18,818 nt of DNA from Alphaproteobacteria bacterium UBA1303 (GCA_002307315.1 DBTZ01000014.1:1-18818); one strand, 5' to 3'. Positions 7,754 through 15,332 are shown, counted from the stretch's first letter. A program made the numbers and translations. The notes: generated by a model from the sequence alone, not told the origin.

Positions 7754-8725
7754 ATGCAATCAAATTCATCGCATAGATTCTGTATTGCACCTATGATGGA
7801 GTGGACCGACCGCCACTGCCGCATGCTGCACCGGCAGTTGTCGAAACATGCACGCCTTTATACCGAGATGGTGGCGGCGGAGGCCGTCATTCGCGGCGAC
7901 CGCGAACGTCTGCTCGGCTTCGATGCACGCGAACATCCGCTCGCGGTGCAGCTCGGCGGCGCGGACCCCAAGCGCCTCGCCGAAGCGGCAAAGATTTGCC
8001 AAGACTTCGGCTACGACGAAATCAACCTTAACGCCGGCTGCCCGTCGGACCGGGTGCAATGCGGCAAGTTCGGCGCGGCCCTGATGCTGGAGCCTCACCT
8101 TACCGCCGAGTGCCTCGGCGTCATGCGAAACGCGGCGGCGATTCCGGTCAGTCTCAAATGCCGCATCGGGGTGGACGAACAGGAGCCGGAGATCGCGCTG
8201 CGCACGATGATCGCGGCGGCCAAGACGGCGGGCATCGCGATCTTCATCATTCACGCCCGCAAGGCGTGGCTAAACGGATTGTCGCCCAAGGAGAACCGCG
8301 AGCGCCCGCCGCTCGACTACGATCTGGTCTATGCGGTGAAACGCGAGAACCCGGAACTGACCGTCGTGCTCAACGGCGGCATCGATACCCTTGCCGCAAC
8401 CAAGGAGCCGTTGCTCCACGTCGACGGCGTGATGCTAGGCCGTGCCGCCTATAAAAATCCCGCACTCCTGGCCGATGTCGATGCCGAACTGTTCGACGGC
8501 GAAGCGCGCACGCAGGAAGAGGCGGTGCTCGCCTACCTGCCCTATGTCGAAGCTAAACTAGCCGAGGGCGTACCGCTGCACGCCGTCACCCGTCACATGC
8601 TGGGGCTGTTCGCCGGCCGCGCCGGTTCGCGCACCTTCCGCCGCATCTTAAGCGAAGACGGGGTGCGCGACGACGCCGGCATCGCGGTCTTAAAGAACGC
8701 ACTGGCCTACGTAATGAAATTGTGA
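7754..8725 (+). CDS. dusA: tRNA-dihydrouridine(20/20a) synthase DusA
   Basis: This 323-residue flavoenzyme reduces uridine at positions 20/20a in the tRNA D-loop, using FMN and NADPH. Its N-terminus HRFCIAPMMEWTDRHCR and LYTEMV are characteristic of DusA rather than DusB/C. The catalytic Cys96 is in LNAGCPSDRVQCGKFGA. VSLKCRIGVD (Lys135), FIIHARKAWLNGLSPKENRERPPLDYD, VVLNGGI and GVMLGRAAYKNP supply the FMN/phosphate-binding TIM-barrel loops. A helical RNA-binding domain makes up the C-terminal part. Length is normal for the family. The ATG at 7754 places HRF at the usual distance from the start, although no Shine-Dalgarno sequence is visible. The 3' end overlaps the convergent hydrolase gene by 19 bp. 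Confidence 0.96.
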   Translation: MQSNSSHRFCIAPMMEWTDRHCRMLHRQLSKHARLYTEMVAAEAVIRGDRERLLGFDAREHPLAVQLGGADPKRLAEAAKICQDFGYDEINLNAGCPSDRVQCGKFGAALMLEPHLTAECLGVMRNAAAIPVSLKCRIGVDEQEPEIALRTMIAAAKTAGIAIFIIHARKAWLNGLSPKENRERPPLDYDLVYAVKRENPELTVVLNGGIDTLAATKEPLLHVDGVMLGRAAYKNPALLADVDAELFDGEARTQEEAVLAYLPYVEAKLAEGVPLHAVTRHMLGLFAGRAGSRTFRRILSEDGVRDDAGIAVLKNALAYVMKL

Positions 8726-9594
8726 CTCTTCGCCCAGGCGAGGAACAGATCGGGCCAGGCGGCGAACGGTTTCCCCGCCATGTCGCGCAAGGCGAAACCG
8801 TGGCCGCCGGATTGGAACGCGTGCAGTTCAGACGGCACCTTGGCCGCCTGCAGCGCTTTATACATCGCCATCGAATTGGCTCCGAACGGCACCAGTTCGT
8901 CGTCGACGGCATGGGCAATGAAGGTCGGCGGCGTTTGCCCCGTTACCAGCTTTTCGCAGGAATAGGCGGCGATCTTTTCGGGCGACAAATCGGGACCGAG
9001 CAGATTGTCGCGCGAACCTTGATGGGTGCCCGCCCCCATGGTGACGACCGGATACATCAAGCAGGCGAAGGCGGGTCGCGCGGAAAGCGCGTCGGCTTCG
9101 TCGACCGCATCGTAGACCTTGGCATCGCTGCGGGTGGCAAGCGTGGCCGTCAGATGCCCGCCGGCGGAAAAACCCATCGCGCCGAGCTTGGCCGGATCGA
9201 TGCCGAATTTCGCGGCGTCGCGGCGGATCAACCGCATCGCCCGCATGGCGTCCTGCATCGGCACGTCTTGCCGCTGCGCCCAGCCGCCGCATGGCAGGCG
9301 GTATTGCAGCACGAACGAGGTCATGCCGGCCTCGGCCAAGCGGGCGGCGATGTCGAGCCCTTCCTTGCCGTACCAAATCTGGCCGTAGCCGCCGCCGGGA
9401 ATGATCACCACCGCCGCCCCGTTCGGCCGCGGCGCTATGCACGGAATCAAATACGGCGTGCCGATGGCGAAAACGACGGGTTCCGGCACATGCTTGGTCA
9501 TGCCGCTTAAGTCTTGTATGCGATTTTCCGGCTTGACCCCGTCGCCGCCCGGCGGGGTACCCGGCCACAGGTTGATGTTGACGCTATCGCTCAT
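8707..9594 (-). CDS. Alpha/beta hydrolase, acetylxylan-esterase-like, cytoplasmic paralogue
   Basis: This 295-residue esterase has no signal peptide. Motifs in order are the oxyanion loop PGGGY (66-70), nucleophile Ser143 in GFSAG, acid Asp232 in HAVDDELVP and His265 in SGGHGF, a complete Ser-Asp-His triad. LWPGTPPGG, the KEGLDIAARLAEAGMTSFVLQYRLP stretch and SARPAFACLMYPVVTMG are typical of bacterial esterases encoded with xylan-degrading enzymes; de-acetylation of xylo-oligosaccharides is the inferred role. The frame opens further upstream, but ATG 9594 fits best: it begins 4 bp after the stop of the upstream paralogue, with GGGG seven bases before it, as in a translationally coupled operon. 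The stop lies inside dusA (convergent 19-bp overlap). Confidence 0.85.
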   Translation of the reverse strand: MSDSVNINLWPGTPPGGDGVKPENRIQDLSGMTKHVPEPVVFAIGTPYLIPCIAPRPNGAAVVIIPGGGYGQIWYGKEGLDIAARLAEAGMTSFVLQYRLPCGGWAQRQDVPMQDAMRAMRLIRRDAAKFGIDPAKLGAMGFSAGGHLTATLATRSDAKVYDAVDEADALSARPAFACLMYPVVTMGAGTHQGSRDNLLGPDLSPEKIAAYSCEKLVTGQTPPTFIAHAVDDELVPFGANSMAMYKALQAAKVPSELHAFQSGGHGFALRDMAGKPFAAWPDLFLAWAKSHNFIT

Positions 9595-9598
9595 CTCG

Positions 9599-10597
9599 TT
9601 ACCCCGCTTTACCGGCAAAGCCCTGGCTCTTGGCCCAGGTCAGGAACAGGTCGGGCCACACCACGCATGGCTTGCCCGCGGCCAGGCGGATGCCGAAGCC
9701 GTGACCGCCCGCTTCGAACGCATGCAGTTCCGTCTTCAGCTTCGCCGCCACCAGCGCCTCGAACAGCGCCAGACCGTTGGCAACCGGCGGCACCGCGGTA
9801 TCGTCGGCGGCATAGGCGATGAAGCAAGGCGGCGTGTCGGCCCTGACCGTCCGCTCGACGGAACATGCAGCGATCGCATCGTTCGCCGGGTTCGCGCCCA
9901 ACAGCGCGTCGCGCGAGCCCTGATGACAGCCCTCGCCCATAGTGACGACCGGATACATCAGGCAGCTATAGGCCGGACGCGCGGAAAGCGTATCGGCTGC
10001 ATCGACCGGCTTATAGACCGGCCGGTCGTATCCGGTGACCAGCGAGCAGGCGACATGACCGCCGGCGGAAAAGCCCATCACCCCCAGCGCCTCGGGATCG
10101 ATGGCGTATTTCTTGGCATTCCTGCGGATCAACCGCATGGCGCGCTGAACGTCTTGCAACGGCACGTCCTGGCGGTTTTCCCAGCCTTCGCCCGGCAGGC
10201 GATAGCGCAGGACGAAGCAGGTGAAGCCGGCGGCATTGAGGAAACGAGCGGTCTCGAACCCTTCCTTGTCGAGCACAATGCGCACGTAACCGCCGCCGGG
10301 GGCAATGACGATGCCGGCCCCGTTCGGCTTTTCCGGCCGGAAGACGGTAAGCAGCGGCGTCCCCACCCTATCGACACAGCGGTCGTGAAAGGCGGACGTA
10401 TCAATGCTGCGCTCGACGATCCTGGCCTTGAGCCTGACCTTCCGGCCGCCGGGAGGAAGCTTCGGCCACAACTTGACGGTTTCGCTAGGATCGGTTGAAA
10501 GCAATCCGGCCGCATTCATTTCCTCGGCAAGCGCCCGAGGCGCCAGGCCAGCCGCGAGCGCGCCCAGGCCGAGGCCCAAAATCGTGCGTCTATCCAT
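9599..10597 (-). CDS. Tat-exported alpha/beta hydrolase, acetylxylan-esterase-like
   Basis: This is a 332-residue protein. ATG 10597 follows a strong GGAGG five bases upstream. It opens a twin-arginine signal (MDRRTILGLGLG, cleavage near ALA-EE, residue 24), so it should be exported folded to the periplasm. The catalytic set is PGGGY (100-104), Ser177 in GFSAG, Asp266 in AADDTAVP and His299 in AGGHGF. Blocks such as GWENRQDVPLQDVQRAMRLIRR, SARPAYSCLMYPVVTMG and HQGSRDALLG match the downstream gene almost word for word, so the pair arose by duplication. It is the first gene of a two-gene operon. Removal of acetyl or other ester groups from plant polysaccharide fragments is inferred from family and from the GH43/TonB genes about 8 kb away. 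Confidence 0.87.
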   Translation of the reverse strand: MDRRTILGLGLGALAAGLAPRALAEEMNAAGLLSTDPSETVKLWPKLPPGGRKVRLKARIVERSIDTSAFHDRCVDRVGTPLLTVFRPEKPNGAGIVIAPGGGYVRIVLDKEGFETARFLNAAGFTCFVLRYRLPGEGWENRQDVPLQDVQRAMRLIRRNAKKYAIDPEALGVMGFSAGGHVACSLVTGYDRPVYKPVDAADTLSARPAYSCLMYPVVTMGEGCHQGSRDALLGANPANDAIAACSVERTVRADTPPCFIAYAADDTAVPPVANGLALFEALVAAKLKTELHAFEAGGHGFGIRLAAGKPCVVWPDLFLTWAKSQGFAGKAG

Positions 10598-10624
10598 GCG
10601 TTCCTCCGTTTTCATCGCAGCATC

Positions 10625-10648
10625 CTTGCATCGCGGCGCGAATGCAAG
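10625..10648. promoter_or_regulatory. Long inverted repeat between divergent esterase operon and TauE gene
   Basis: CTTGCAT (10625-10631) and ATGCAAG (10642-10648) are perfect inverted arms around a 10-base GC-rich centre that itself contains CGC/GCG. The element lies in the 87-bp gap between divergent starts (10597 and 10685), where an operator for either or both promoters would be expected. The cognate regulator is not identified. Confidence 0.35.
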
Positions 10649-10684
10649 TTGATTAGCGCCGCATGTTTTCTTGAGGCCCTTTTC

Positions 10685-11509
10685 ATGGATTGGTCGATCT
10701 TCGGTTCCGGCACCGACACCGGCACTTTGGCACTGGGATTGGTGCTGGCCGGCGTGGCGGCAGGGCTGGCGGCGGGCACGCTGGGCATCGGCGGCGGACT
10801 GGTCCTGGTGCCGGCGCTTTACATCGTGCTCGGCGATTTCGGCACGGCGGAAGGCGCCCGCATGGCGGTGGCGGCGGGCACCGGTCTTGCCGCGATGGTG
10901 CCGGCGGCGCTTTCGGTGCTGCAATATCATCGCCAACAGAACCAATTCGCGTGGCCGGTCTTTCGCCGCACCCTGCCCTGGCTGATCGGCGGCACGCTGA
11001 TCGGCGGTGCGGCCCTTTGCATCGCGCCGCACAAGGTCGTGGTGATCGCTTTCGGCGCGATTGCCCTCGTCGCCGCAGCTCTGCTGTTCGTCGTCAAAGA
11101 CGGCAGAACATGGCTGAAGACGCCGCCAAAAAATTGGACGCTGCTGCCGCTGGCCTTGATCGGCGCCTTCACCGGTGCCGGAATGAGCGCCATAACGACG
11201 CCCGGCCTGCTGTTATGCGAAACCGTGCCGCAAAAATCCGCCGCGCAAGGCGCCGGATTCGATGCCGTCGTCGGGCTTTGCGGCGCGGCGGTTGCGGCCG
11301 CCATCGGCTGGGGTGCGCGGGGCTTGCCGGATCACTCGTTCGGTTACGTCAATCTCGCCGCCTTCGCGGTGGCGGCGCCGACGATGTTTCTCGCCGCCAC
11401 CTTCACCGCCCCCCATTCCGCGCGCATCGACACGGCGAAGCTGCGCAAAATATTGGCGCTGTTCGTGCTGCTCAGTGCGGGCAAGATGCTATGGACGGCG
11501 CTGAGCTGA
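10685..11509 (+). CDS. TauE/SafE-family sulfite/organosulfonate exporter-like permease
   Basis: This 274-residue polytopic inner-membrane protein has about eight hydrophobic segments. The first half carries the family hallmark GLAAGTLGIGGGLVLVPAL (about residues 27-45) followed by AVAAGTGLAAMVPAALSVLQYHRQ. The second half repeats the pattern with GAFTGAGMSAITTPGLLL (about 160-177), giving the usual inverted duplication. Family members export sulfite, sulfoacetate or related anions; the substrate here is unknown. ATG 10685 is chosen over an upstream TTG because GAGG lies eight bases before it. The 3' end overlaps the convergent thioesterase gene by 38 bp. Confidence 0.85.
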   Translation: MDWSIFGSGTDTGTLALGLVLAGVAAGLAAGTLGIGGGLVLVPALYIVLGDFGTAEGARMAVAAGTGLAAMVPAALSVLQYHRQQNQFAWPVFRRTLPWLIGGTLIGGAALCIAPHKVVVIAFGAIALVAAALLFVVKDGRTWLKTPPKNWTLLPLALIGAFTGAGMSAITTPGLLLCETVPQKSAAQGAGFDAVVGLCGAAVAAAIGWGARGLPDHSFGYVNLAAFAVAAPTMFLAATFTAPHSARIDTAKLRKILALFVLLSAGKMLWTALS

Positions 11510-12248
11510 TGCCGAGCCGGGCGGCAAAAACCGCTTTGCCGTCTTTGATCCGCCGCCCCTGGAACTGCCACATTCCGCGCGCCGCCTTGCCGCCGGAAAG
11601 CTCGATCTCGTCGCCCCGTTTGGTCTCGGCGAGAAAATTCACCTCGTAGGATTCCAGCTTGAACTTCCGCAGCGCCTTCGGCGGCAGCGCATCGAGAATC
11701 CATTGCGCATATCGGGTGTTGCCGACATGGCCGTTGACATCCATGTCGCTGTTGCGCACGCAAAGCGTCGTCACCGCCGAAAAATCGTCGCGTAAGGGAA
11801 GCTTGGCCGCTTCGATGGCGAGCAACCCCTCGCGCCGCACGTCAAACGGCGTCTCGTTAACGTTGAAACGCTTGGGCCGGCGGCTGTGGTAATCCATCAC
11901 CAGCCACAGGGTGACGCATTCGCCGATTTTTTTGCCGCCGACAAAAAATTCGAACTGACGCGGCGCCTGAGGCCCGGCAAACGGACACGGCCAGGTGCGT
12001 ACGGTCAAGCGGTCGCCCCAGCTCGGCCAACGGGTCATCGCCAGCTTCTGACGGGTCAGCACCCAGACGGTGCCGCGCGCGATCATCGCCTCGTAGCCGC
12101 AGCCGAGATACTCGGCATGGTTCCACGCCGCATCGCCCAGAATGTTGAGCAATCCGTACAGCCCCAGCCGCTTCTGCGAGTTCAGCACCAGGGTGTTGAC
12201 GTCGTATTCCTGCGTCCAAACGGATTGCGCGGCGACCGGTTGCATCAT
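11472..12248 (-). CDS. Acyl-ACP thioesterase (FatA/FatB-like, double hotdog)
   Basis: This 258-residue cytoplasmic enzyme is predicted to release fatty acids from acyl carrier protein. The N-terminal hotdog shows LVLNSQKRLGLYGLLNILGDAAWNHAEYLG and GTVWVLTRQKLAMTRWPSWGDRLTVRTWP, typical of the acyl-ACP thioesterase family. The C-terminal hotdog has DVNGHVGNTRYAQWILD with Asp170, Asn172 and His174 at the conserved active-site positions. At the site of the plant Cys the sequence reads AETKRGD (Glu208-Thr209), so it follows the bacterial rather than the Cys-dependent arrangement. The frame is open to 12461, but conservation begins after the double ATG at 12248/12245, and the upstream part looks like a leader. 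The gene is divergent from the cyd operon and shares a FNR-type box with it. Confidence 0.85.
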   Translation of the reverse strand: MMQPVAAQSVWTQEYDVNTLVLNSQKRLGLYGLLNILGDAAWNHAEYLGCGYEAMIARGTVWVLTRQKLAMTRWPSWGDRLTVRTWPCPFAGPQAPRQFEFFVGGKKIGECVTLWLVMDYHSRRPKRFNVNETPFDVRREGLLAIEAAKLPLRDDFSAVTTLCVRNSDMDVNGHVGNTRYAQWILDALPPKALRKFKLESYEVNFLAETKRGDEIELSGGKAARGMWQFQGRRIKDGKAVFAARLGISSAPSIASCPH

Positions 12249-12328
12249 GCCCGCCGTTGTAGCCTGCGCCCCGTGCAAAACAACCGTCGGCAAGGTCGCG
12301 CCCCGGATGCAAGTGTTTTTTAATTCGA

Positions 12329-12336
12329 ATAATATA
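12329..12336 (-). promoter_or_regulatory. Candidate -10 region for thioesterase gene, FNR class II spacing
   Basis: On the minus strand the bases read TATATTAT, containing TATATT (12336-12331) or TATTAT (12334-12329). A transcript start near 12321-12324 would put the centre of the FNR-type box (12361.5) at about -37 to -41. FNR/CRP activators at class II promoters sit at -41.5. The leader to ATG 12248 would be about 75 nt. Confidence 0.35.
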
Positions 12337-12344
12337 AAAGTAGA

Positions 12345-12373
12345 TTGACATTTATTGACGCATGTCAAATAAG
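12345..12373 (+). promoter_or_regulatory. cydP: Candidate sigma70 promoter towards cydPABX
   Basis: A perfect TTGACA (12345-12350), a 17-bp spacer and AATAAG (12368-12373; 4 of 6 matches) would start transcription near 12380, about 70 bases before cydP. The FNR-type box lies between these two elements, a position expected to repress rather than activate this particular promoter. Confidence 0.4.
12355..12368. promoter_or_regulatory. Perfect FNR/FixK-type box between cyd operon and thioesterase gene
   Basis: TTGAC-GCAT-GTCAA is an exact match to the FNR/Anr/FixK consensus TTGAY-N4-RTCAA. It sits almost midway in the 203-bp divergent gap, about 90 bp before cydP and 113 bp before the thioesterase ATG. 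Oxygen-responsive regulators of this family are known to control cytochrome bd genes in many proteobacteria. A second TTGAC begins exactly 10 bp upstream. The direction of control is not decided by sequence. Confidence 0.7.
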
Positions 12374-12451
12374 GATTTTGCCGCTCATGGCACGACTTCG
12401 TTGGGCGAGGCGCGCCGATGAGGCTGGGATGATTTTGCGAGGGCGCGGCAC

Positions 12452-12625
12452 ATGAAAGCACAAACGCCGAGGCGTCGCCTGGGGCGGGAGATCGCGGTTC
12501 TTCTGACCGTAAAAGTCATCGTGCTGATAACGATATTCTTCGCCTTTTTCGGCCCGACGCATCGCCTTCATCCCGACAGTACGACGGTTTCCGACCATCT
12601 CTTGGGCCAAAACGATAAAAGGTGA
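12452..12625 (+). CDS. cydP: Small cytochrome bd-associated membrane protein CydP
   Basis: This is a 57-codon gene ending at the TGA at 12623-12625. The product starts MKAQTPRRRLGREIAVLLTV, has one hydrophobic helix (about residues 13-34, ending ITIFFAFFGP) and ends VSDHLLGQNDKR. A positively charged start, one TM helix, a Pro at the membrane exit and a C-terminal HLLG are the pattern of the putative small subunit CydP encoded just before cydA in other proteobacteria. GAGGG lies about nine bases before the ATG. The stop is 5 bp from the cydA ATG, and the cydA ribosome site AAAGGTGA overlaps it, so the two genes are probably translationally coupled. Its biochemical role is not established; oxidase assembly or stability is the reasonable guess. 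Confidence 0.8.
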   Translation: MKAQTPRRRLGREIAVLLTVKVIVLITIFFAFFGPTHRLHPDSTTVSDHLLGQNDKR

Positions 12626-12630
12626 CGACC

Positions 12631-14184
12631 ATGGACGTTGTCGATCTATCCCGACTGCAATTCGCCGTCACGGCGCTCTACCATTTCCTGTTCGTGCCGT
12701 TGACGCTGGGCCTGGCGGTCCTGCTCGGCATCATGGAGACGGTCTACGTCGCCACCGGCCGCGCGATCTGGCGCGATTTGGTGAAATTCTGGGGCGTGCT
12801 GTTCGGCATCAACTTCGCCATGGGGGTGGCCACCGGCATCACCATGGAGTTCCAGTTCGGCACCAACTGGGCCTACTATTCGCATTATGTCGGCGACATC
12901 TTCGGCGCCCCGCTGGCGATCGAAGGCATGATGGCGTTCTTCTTGGAGGCCACCTTCGTCGGCCTGTTCTTCTTCGGTTGGAACCGCATGGGCAAATACG
13001 CCCATCTGTTCTGCACCTGGATGGTGGCGCTCGGCACCAATTTGTCGGCGATATGGATTCTGATCGCCAACGGCTGGATGCAGTATCCCGTCGGCTCGAC
13101 CTTCAACGCCGAGACCATGCGGATGGAGGTGACCAACTTCGCCGACGTAGTGTTCAACCCGGTGGCGCAGGCGAAATTCGTTCACACCATCAGCGCCGGC
13201 TACGTCACCGGTTCGATCTTCGTGCTGGCAGTCAGCGCCTATTATCTTCTCAGGCGGCGCCACGTCGAACTGGCCAAGCGTTCGCTGACCGTGGCGGCCT
13301 GCTTCGGGTTGATCGCCTCGCTCGGCGCGGTGGTGATGGGCGACGAGAGCGGCTACAGCATGGGCAAGCACCAAAAAATGAAGGTTGCCGCCATCGAGGC
13401 CGAATGGGATACGCAAAAAGCGCCCGCCTCGTTCACCCTGATCGGGTTGCCGTCGGTCAAGGACCGCGCCACCCACTATAAGATCGAAATTCCCTACATG
13501 CTCGGCATTATCGCCACCCGCTCGCTCGACCAGCAGGTGACCGGCATCAACGATTTGGAGCAGCAGGCGAAGCTTCGCATCAAAAGCGGCATGATCGCCT
13601 ATCAAGCGCTGGAGAAACTCAAAGCCGATCGCGGCAATACCGCACTCAAAGCCACCCTCGACGCCCACGTCGCCGACCTCGGCTACGCGCTGCTGCTCAA
13701 GCGCATCCGTCCCGACGTGGCCAACGCCACGCCGGCCGAGATCGCCGCCGCCGCGGCCTCGACCATACCCAACGTGCCGGTGCTGTTCTGGGCCTTCCGC
13801 ATCATGGTCGGCCTCGGCTTCTTCTTCATCCTGCTGTTCGGCTTCTCGTACTGGGTGACGCTCAACAAACAGCACGAAAGCTATCGCTGGTATCTGTGGG
13901 TGGCCCTTTTCAGTCTGCCGCTGCCGTGGATTTCCTCCGAGTTGGGCTGGACGGTGGCCGAGTACGGCCGTCAGCCCTGGGTGATCGAGGGAGTGCTCCC
14001 CACTGCGCTCGGGGCCTCCTCGACGACGGCGGGCAACGTGCTGTTCAGCCTGATCGGCTTCTTCCTGTTCTACAGCACGCTCCTTGTCGCCGATCTTTAT
14101 CTCCTGGCCAAATACATTCGGCTCGGGCCGGAAGGCGCGCTCGGCCATCGTGTCGCCGCGCCGGCGCAACTCGCAGCGGAGTAA
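12631..14184 (+). CDS. cydA: Cytochrome bd ubiquinol oxidase subunit I
   Basis: This 517-residue haem-bearing subunit oxidises quinol and reduces oxygen to water with high affinity. The haem ligands are all in place: His18 (E. coli His19), His185 (His186) and Met392 (Met393). Glu98/Glu106 of the proton channel (E. coli Glu99/107) and Lys251/Glu256 of the quinol site (Lys252/Glu257) are present. The Q-loop following GYSMGKHQKMKVAAIEAEWDT is the long E. coli-type loop, so this is not the short-loop cyanide-insensitive CIO form. GRQPWVIEGVLPT near the C-terminus is also diagnostic. ATG 12631 is preferred to GTG 12622 because it has AGGTGA six bases upstream and keeps His18 at the usual position. 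The gene is second in cydPABX. Confidence 0.97.
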   Translation: MDVVDLSRLQFAVTALYHFLFVPLTLGLAVLLGIMETVYVATGRAIWRDLVKFWGVLFGINFAMGVATGITMEFQFGTNWAYYSHYVGDIFGAPLAIEGMMAFFLEATFVGLFFFGWNRMGKYAHLFCTWMVALGTNLSAIWILIANGWMQYPVGSTFNAETMRMEVTNFADVVFNPVAQAKFVHTISAGYVTGSIFVLAVSAYYLLRRRHVELAKRSLTVAACFGLIASLGAVVMGDESGYSMGKHQKMKVAAIEAEWDTQKAPASFTLIGLPSVKDRATHYKIEIPYMLGIIATRSLDQQVTGINDLEQQAKLRIKSGMIAYQALEKLKADRGNTALKATLDAHVADLGYALLLKRIRPDVANATPAEIAAAAASTIPNVPVLFWAFRIMVGLGFFFILLFGFSYWVTLNKQHESYRWYLWVALFSLPLPWISSELGWTVAEYGRQPWVIEGVLPTALGASSTTAGNVLFSLIGFFLFYSTLLVADLYLLAKYIRLGPEGALGHRVAAPAQLAAE

Positions 14185-14190
14185 CCGATC

Positions 14191-15324
14191 ATGGACTACG
14201 AAATCCTTCGCCTTATCTGGTGGGCATTGCTCGGCGTGCTGCTGATCGGCATCGCGGTGATGGACGGCTTCGACTACGGCACGGCCATTCTTCTGCCCTT
14301 CGTCGCCAAGAAAGACATCGAACGGCGCATCGTCATCAACACCGTCGGCCCGGTGTGGGAAGGCAATCAGGTCTGGCTGATCCTGGGGGCGGGCGCCATT
14401 TTCGCCGCCTGGCCGGCGATCTATGCCGCCGCCTTCTCCGGTTTTTACCTGGCGATGTTTTTGGTGCTGGCCTCGCTGATCTTCCGTCCGGTCGGCTTCA
14501 AGTTCAGGGGAAAGCTGGCAGACCCGCGCTGGCGCAGCTTCTGGGACTGGGCACTGTTCGTCGGCGGCTTGGTGCCGGCGCTGATCTTCGGCGTGGCGTT
14601 CGGCAACCTTTTCGTCGGGGTGCCGTTCGGCTTCGACACCGATCTGCGCTTGCACGAAGACATCACCCTGCTTTCGCTGCTCAACCCGTTCGCGCTGCTG
14701 GCCGGATTGATTTCGGTGGCGATGATCGTGCTGCACGGCGCCACCTGGCTGGCCTTGAAGGCGGACGACCCGATCAAATCGCGGGCGAAAAAGATCCTCC
14801 CCTTCGCCGCCCTGGCGTTCTTTGTGCTGTTCACCGTCGGCGGCTGGTGGGTCGGCCGGCTCGATGGCTTGCGCATCGTGTCCGACGTGGCGGCGAACGG
14901 ACCGTCGAATCCGCTGTTCAAGACCGTGGCGCGCATTCCCGGCGGCTGGCTGCAGAACTACGCCCAGCATCCGGCGTTTTGGCTAGCGCCGCTGCTGGCC
15001 TATCTGGGCGCAGCGGTCGCAACCTGGGCGGCGGCCAAGGGCAAGGCGCTGCTCGGCTGGATCGCATCGGCGCTGGTGCCGGCGGGCGTGATCGCCACCG
15101 CCGGATTGTCGCTGTTCCCGTTCATGATGCCCTCGTCGTCCAACCCGGACATGAGTTTGACGGTATGGGACGCCTCGTCGTCCAAGCTGACGCTGGAGAT
15201 CATGCTGGTCTGCGTAATCATCTTCCTGCCGCTGATCCTGATCTACACCAGCTGGGCCTACAAGATCATGCGCGGCGAAGTGACCGAATCTTCGATCACC
15301 TCAGACAGCAACAGCAACTATTGA
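14191..15324 (+). CDS. cydB: Cytochrome bd ubiquinol oxidase subunit II
   Basis: This 377-residue membrane subunit pairs with CydA; the E. coli protein is almost the same length (379). It begins MDYEILRLIWWALLGVLLIGIAVMDGFDYGTAILLP, has the conserved NTVGPVWEGNQVWLILGAGAIFAAWP block, and keeps the late motif SLFPFMMPSSSNPDMSLTVWDASSS, all classical for CydB. Eight or nine TM helices are evident. The ATG starts 6 bp after the cydA stop, and GGAG overlapping that stop serves as ribosome site. It ends 8 bp before cydX. Confidence 0.97.
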   Translation: MDYEILRLIWWALLGVLLIGIAVMDGFDYGTAILLPFVAKKDIERRIVINTVGPVWEGNQVWLILGAGAIFAAWPAIYAAAFSGFYLAMFLVLASLIFRPVGFKFRGKLADPRWRSFWDWALFVGGLVPALIFGVAFGNLFVGVPFGFDTDLRLHEDITLLSLLNPFALLAGLISVAMIVLHGATWLALKADDPIKSRAKKILPFAALAFFVLFTVGGWWVGRLDGLRIVSDVAANGPSNPLFKTVARIPGGWLQNYAQHPAFWLAPLLAYLGAAVATWAAAKGKALLGWIASALVPAGVIATAGLSLFPFMMPSSSNPDMSLTVWDASSSKLTLEIMLVCVIIFLPLILIYTSWAYKIMRGEVTESSITSDSNSNY

Positions 15325-15332
15325 GGTGAACC

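Noticed and set aside
10015..10026. Perfect 12-bp palindrome GACCGGCCGGTC
   Set aside because: It is inside the Tat-esterase coding region and built of GC-rich Arg/Pro codons; chance is the simplest explanation.
12387..12455. 22-codon frame whose TGA overlaps the cydP ATG, a possible leader peptide
   Set aside because: An AAGGA is present upstream, but the candidate promoter starts would leave that site outside the transcript; the peptide is Arg-rich with no attenuation-like codon run.
12646..14970. Very long (774-codon) minus-strand open frame under cydA/cydB
   Set aside because: It is a composition shadow of two secure genes: rich in His, Gln, Glu, Arg and Asp without domains.
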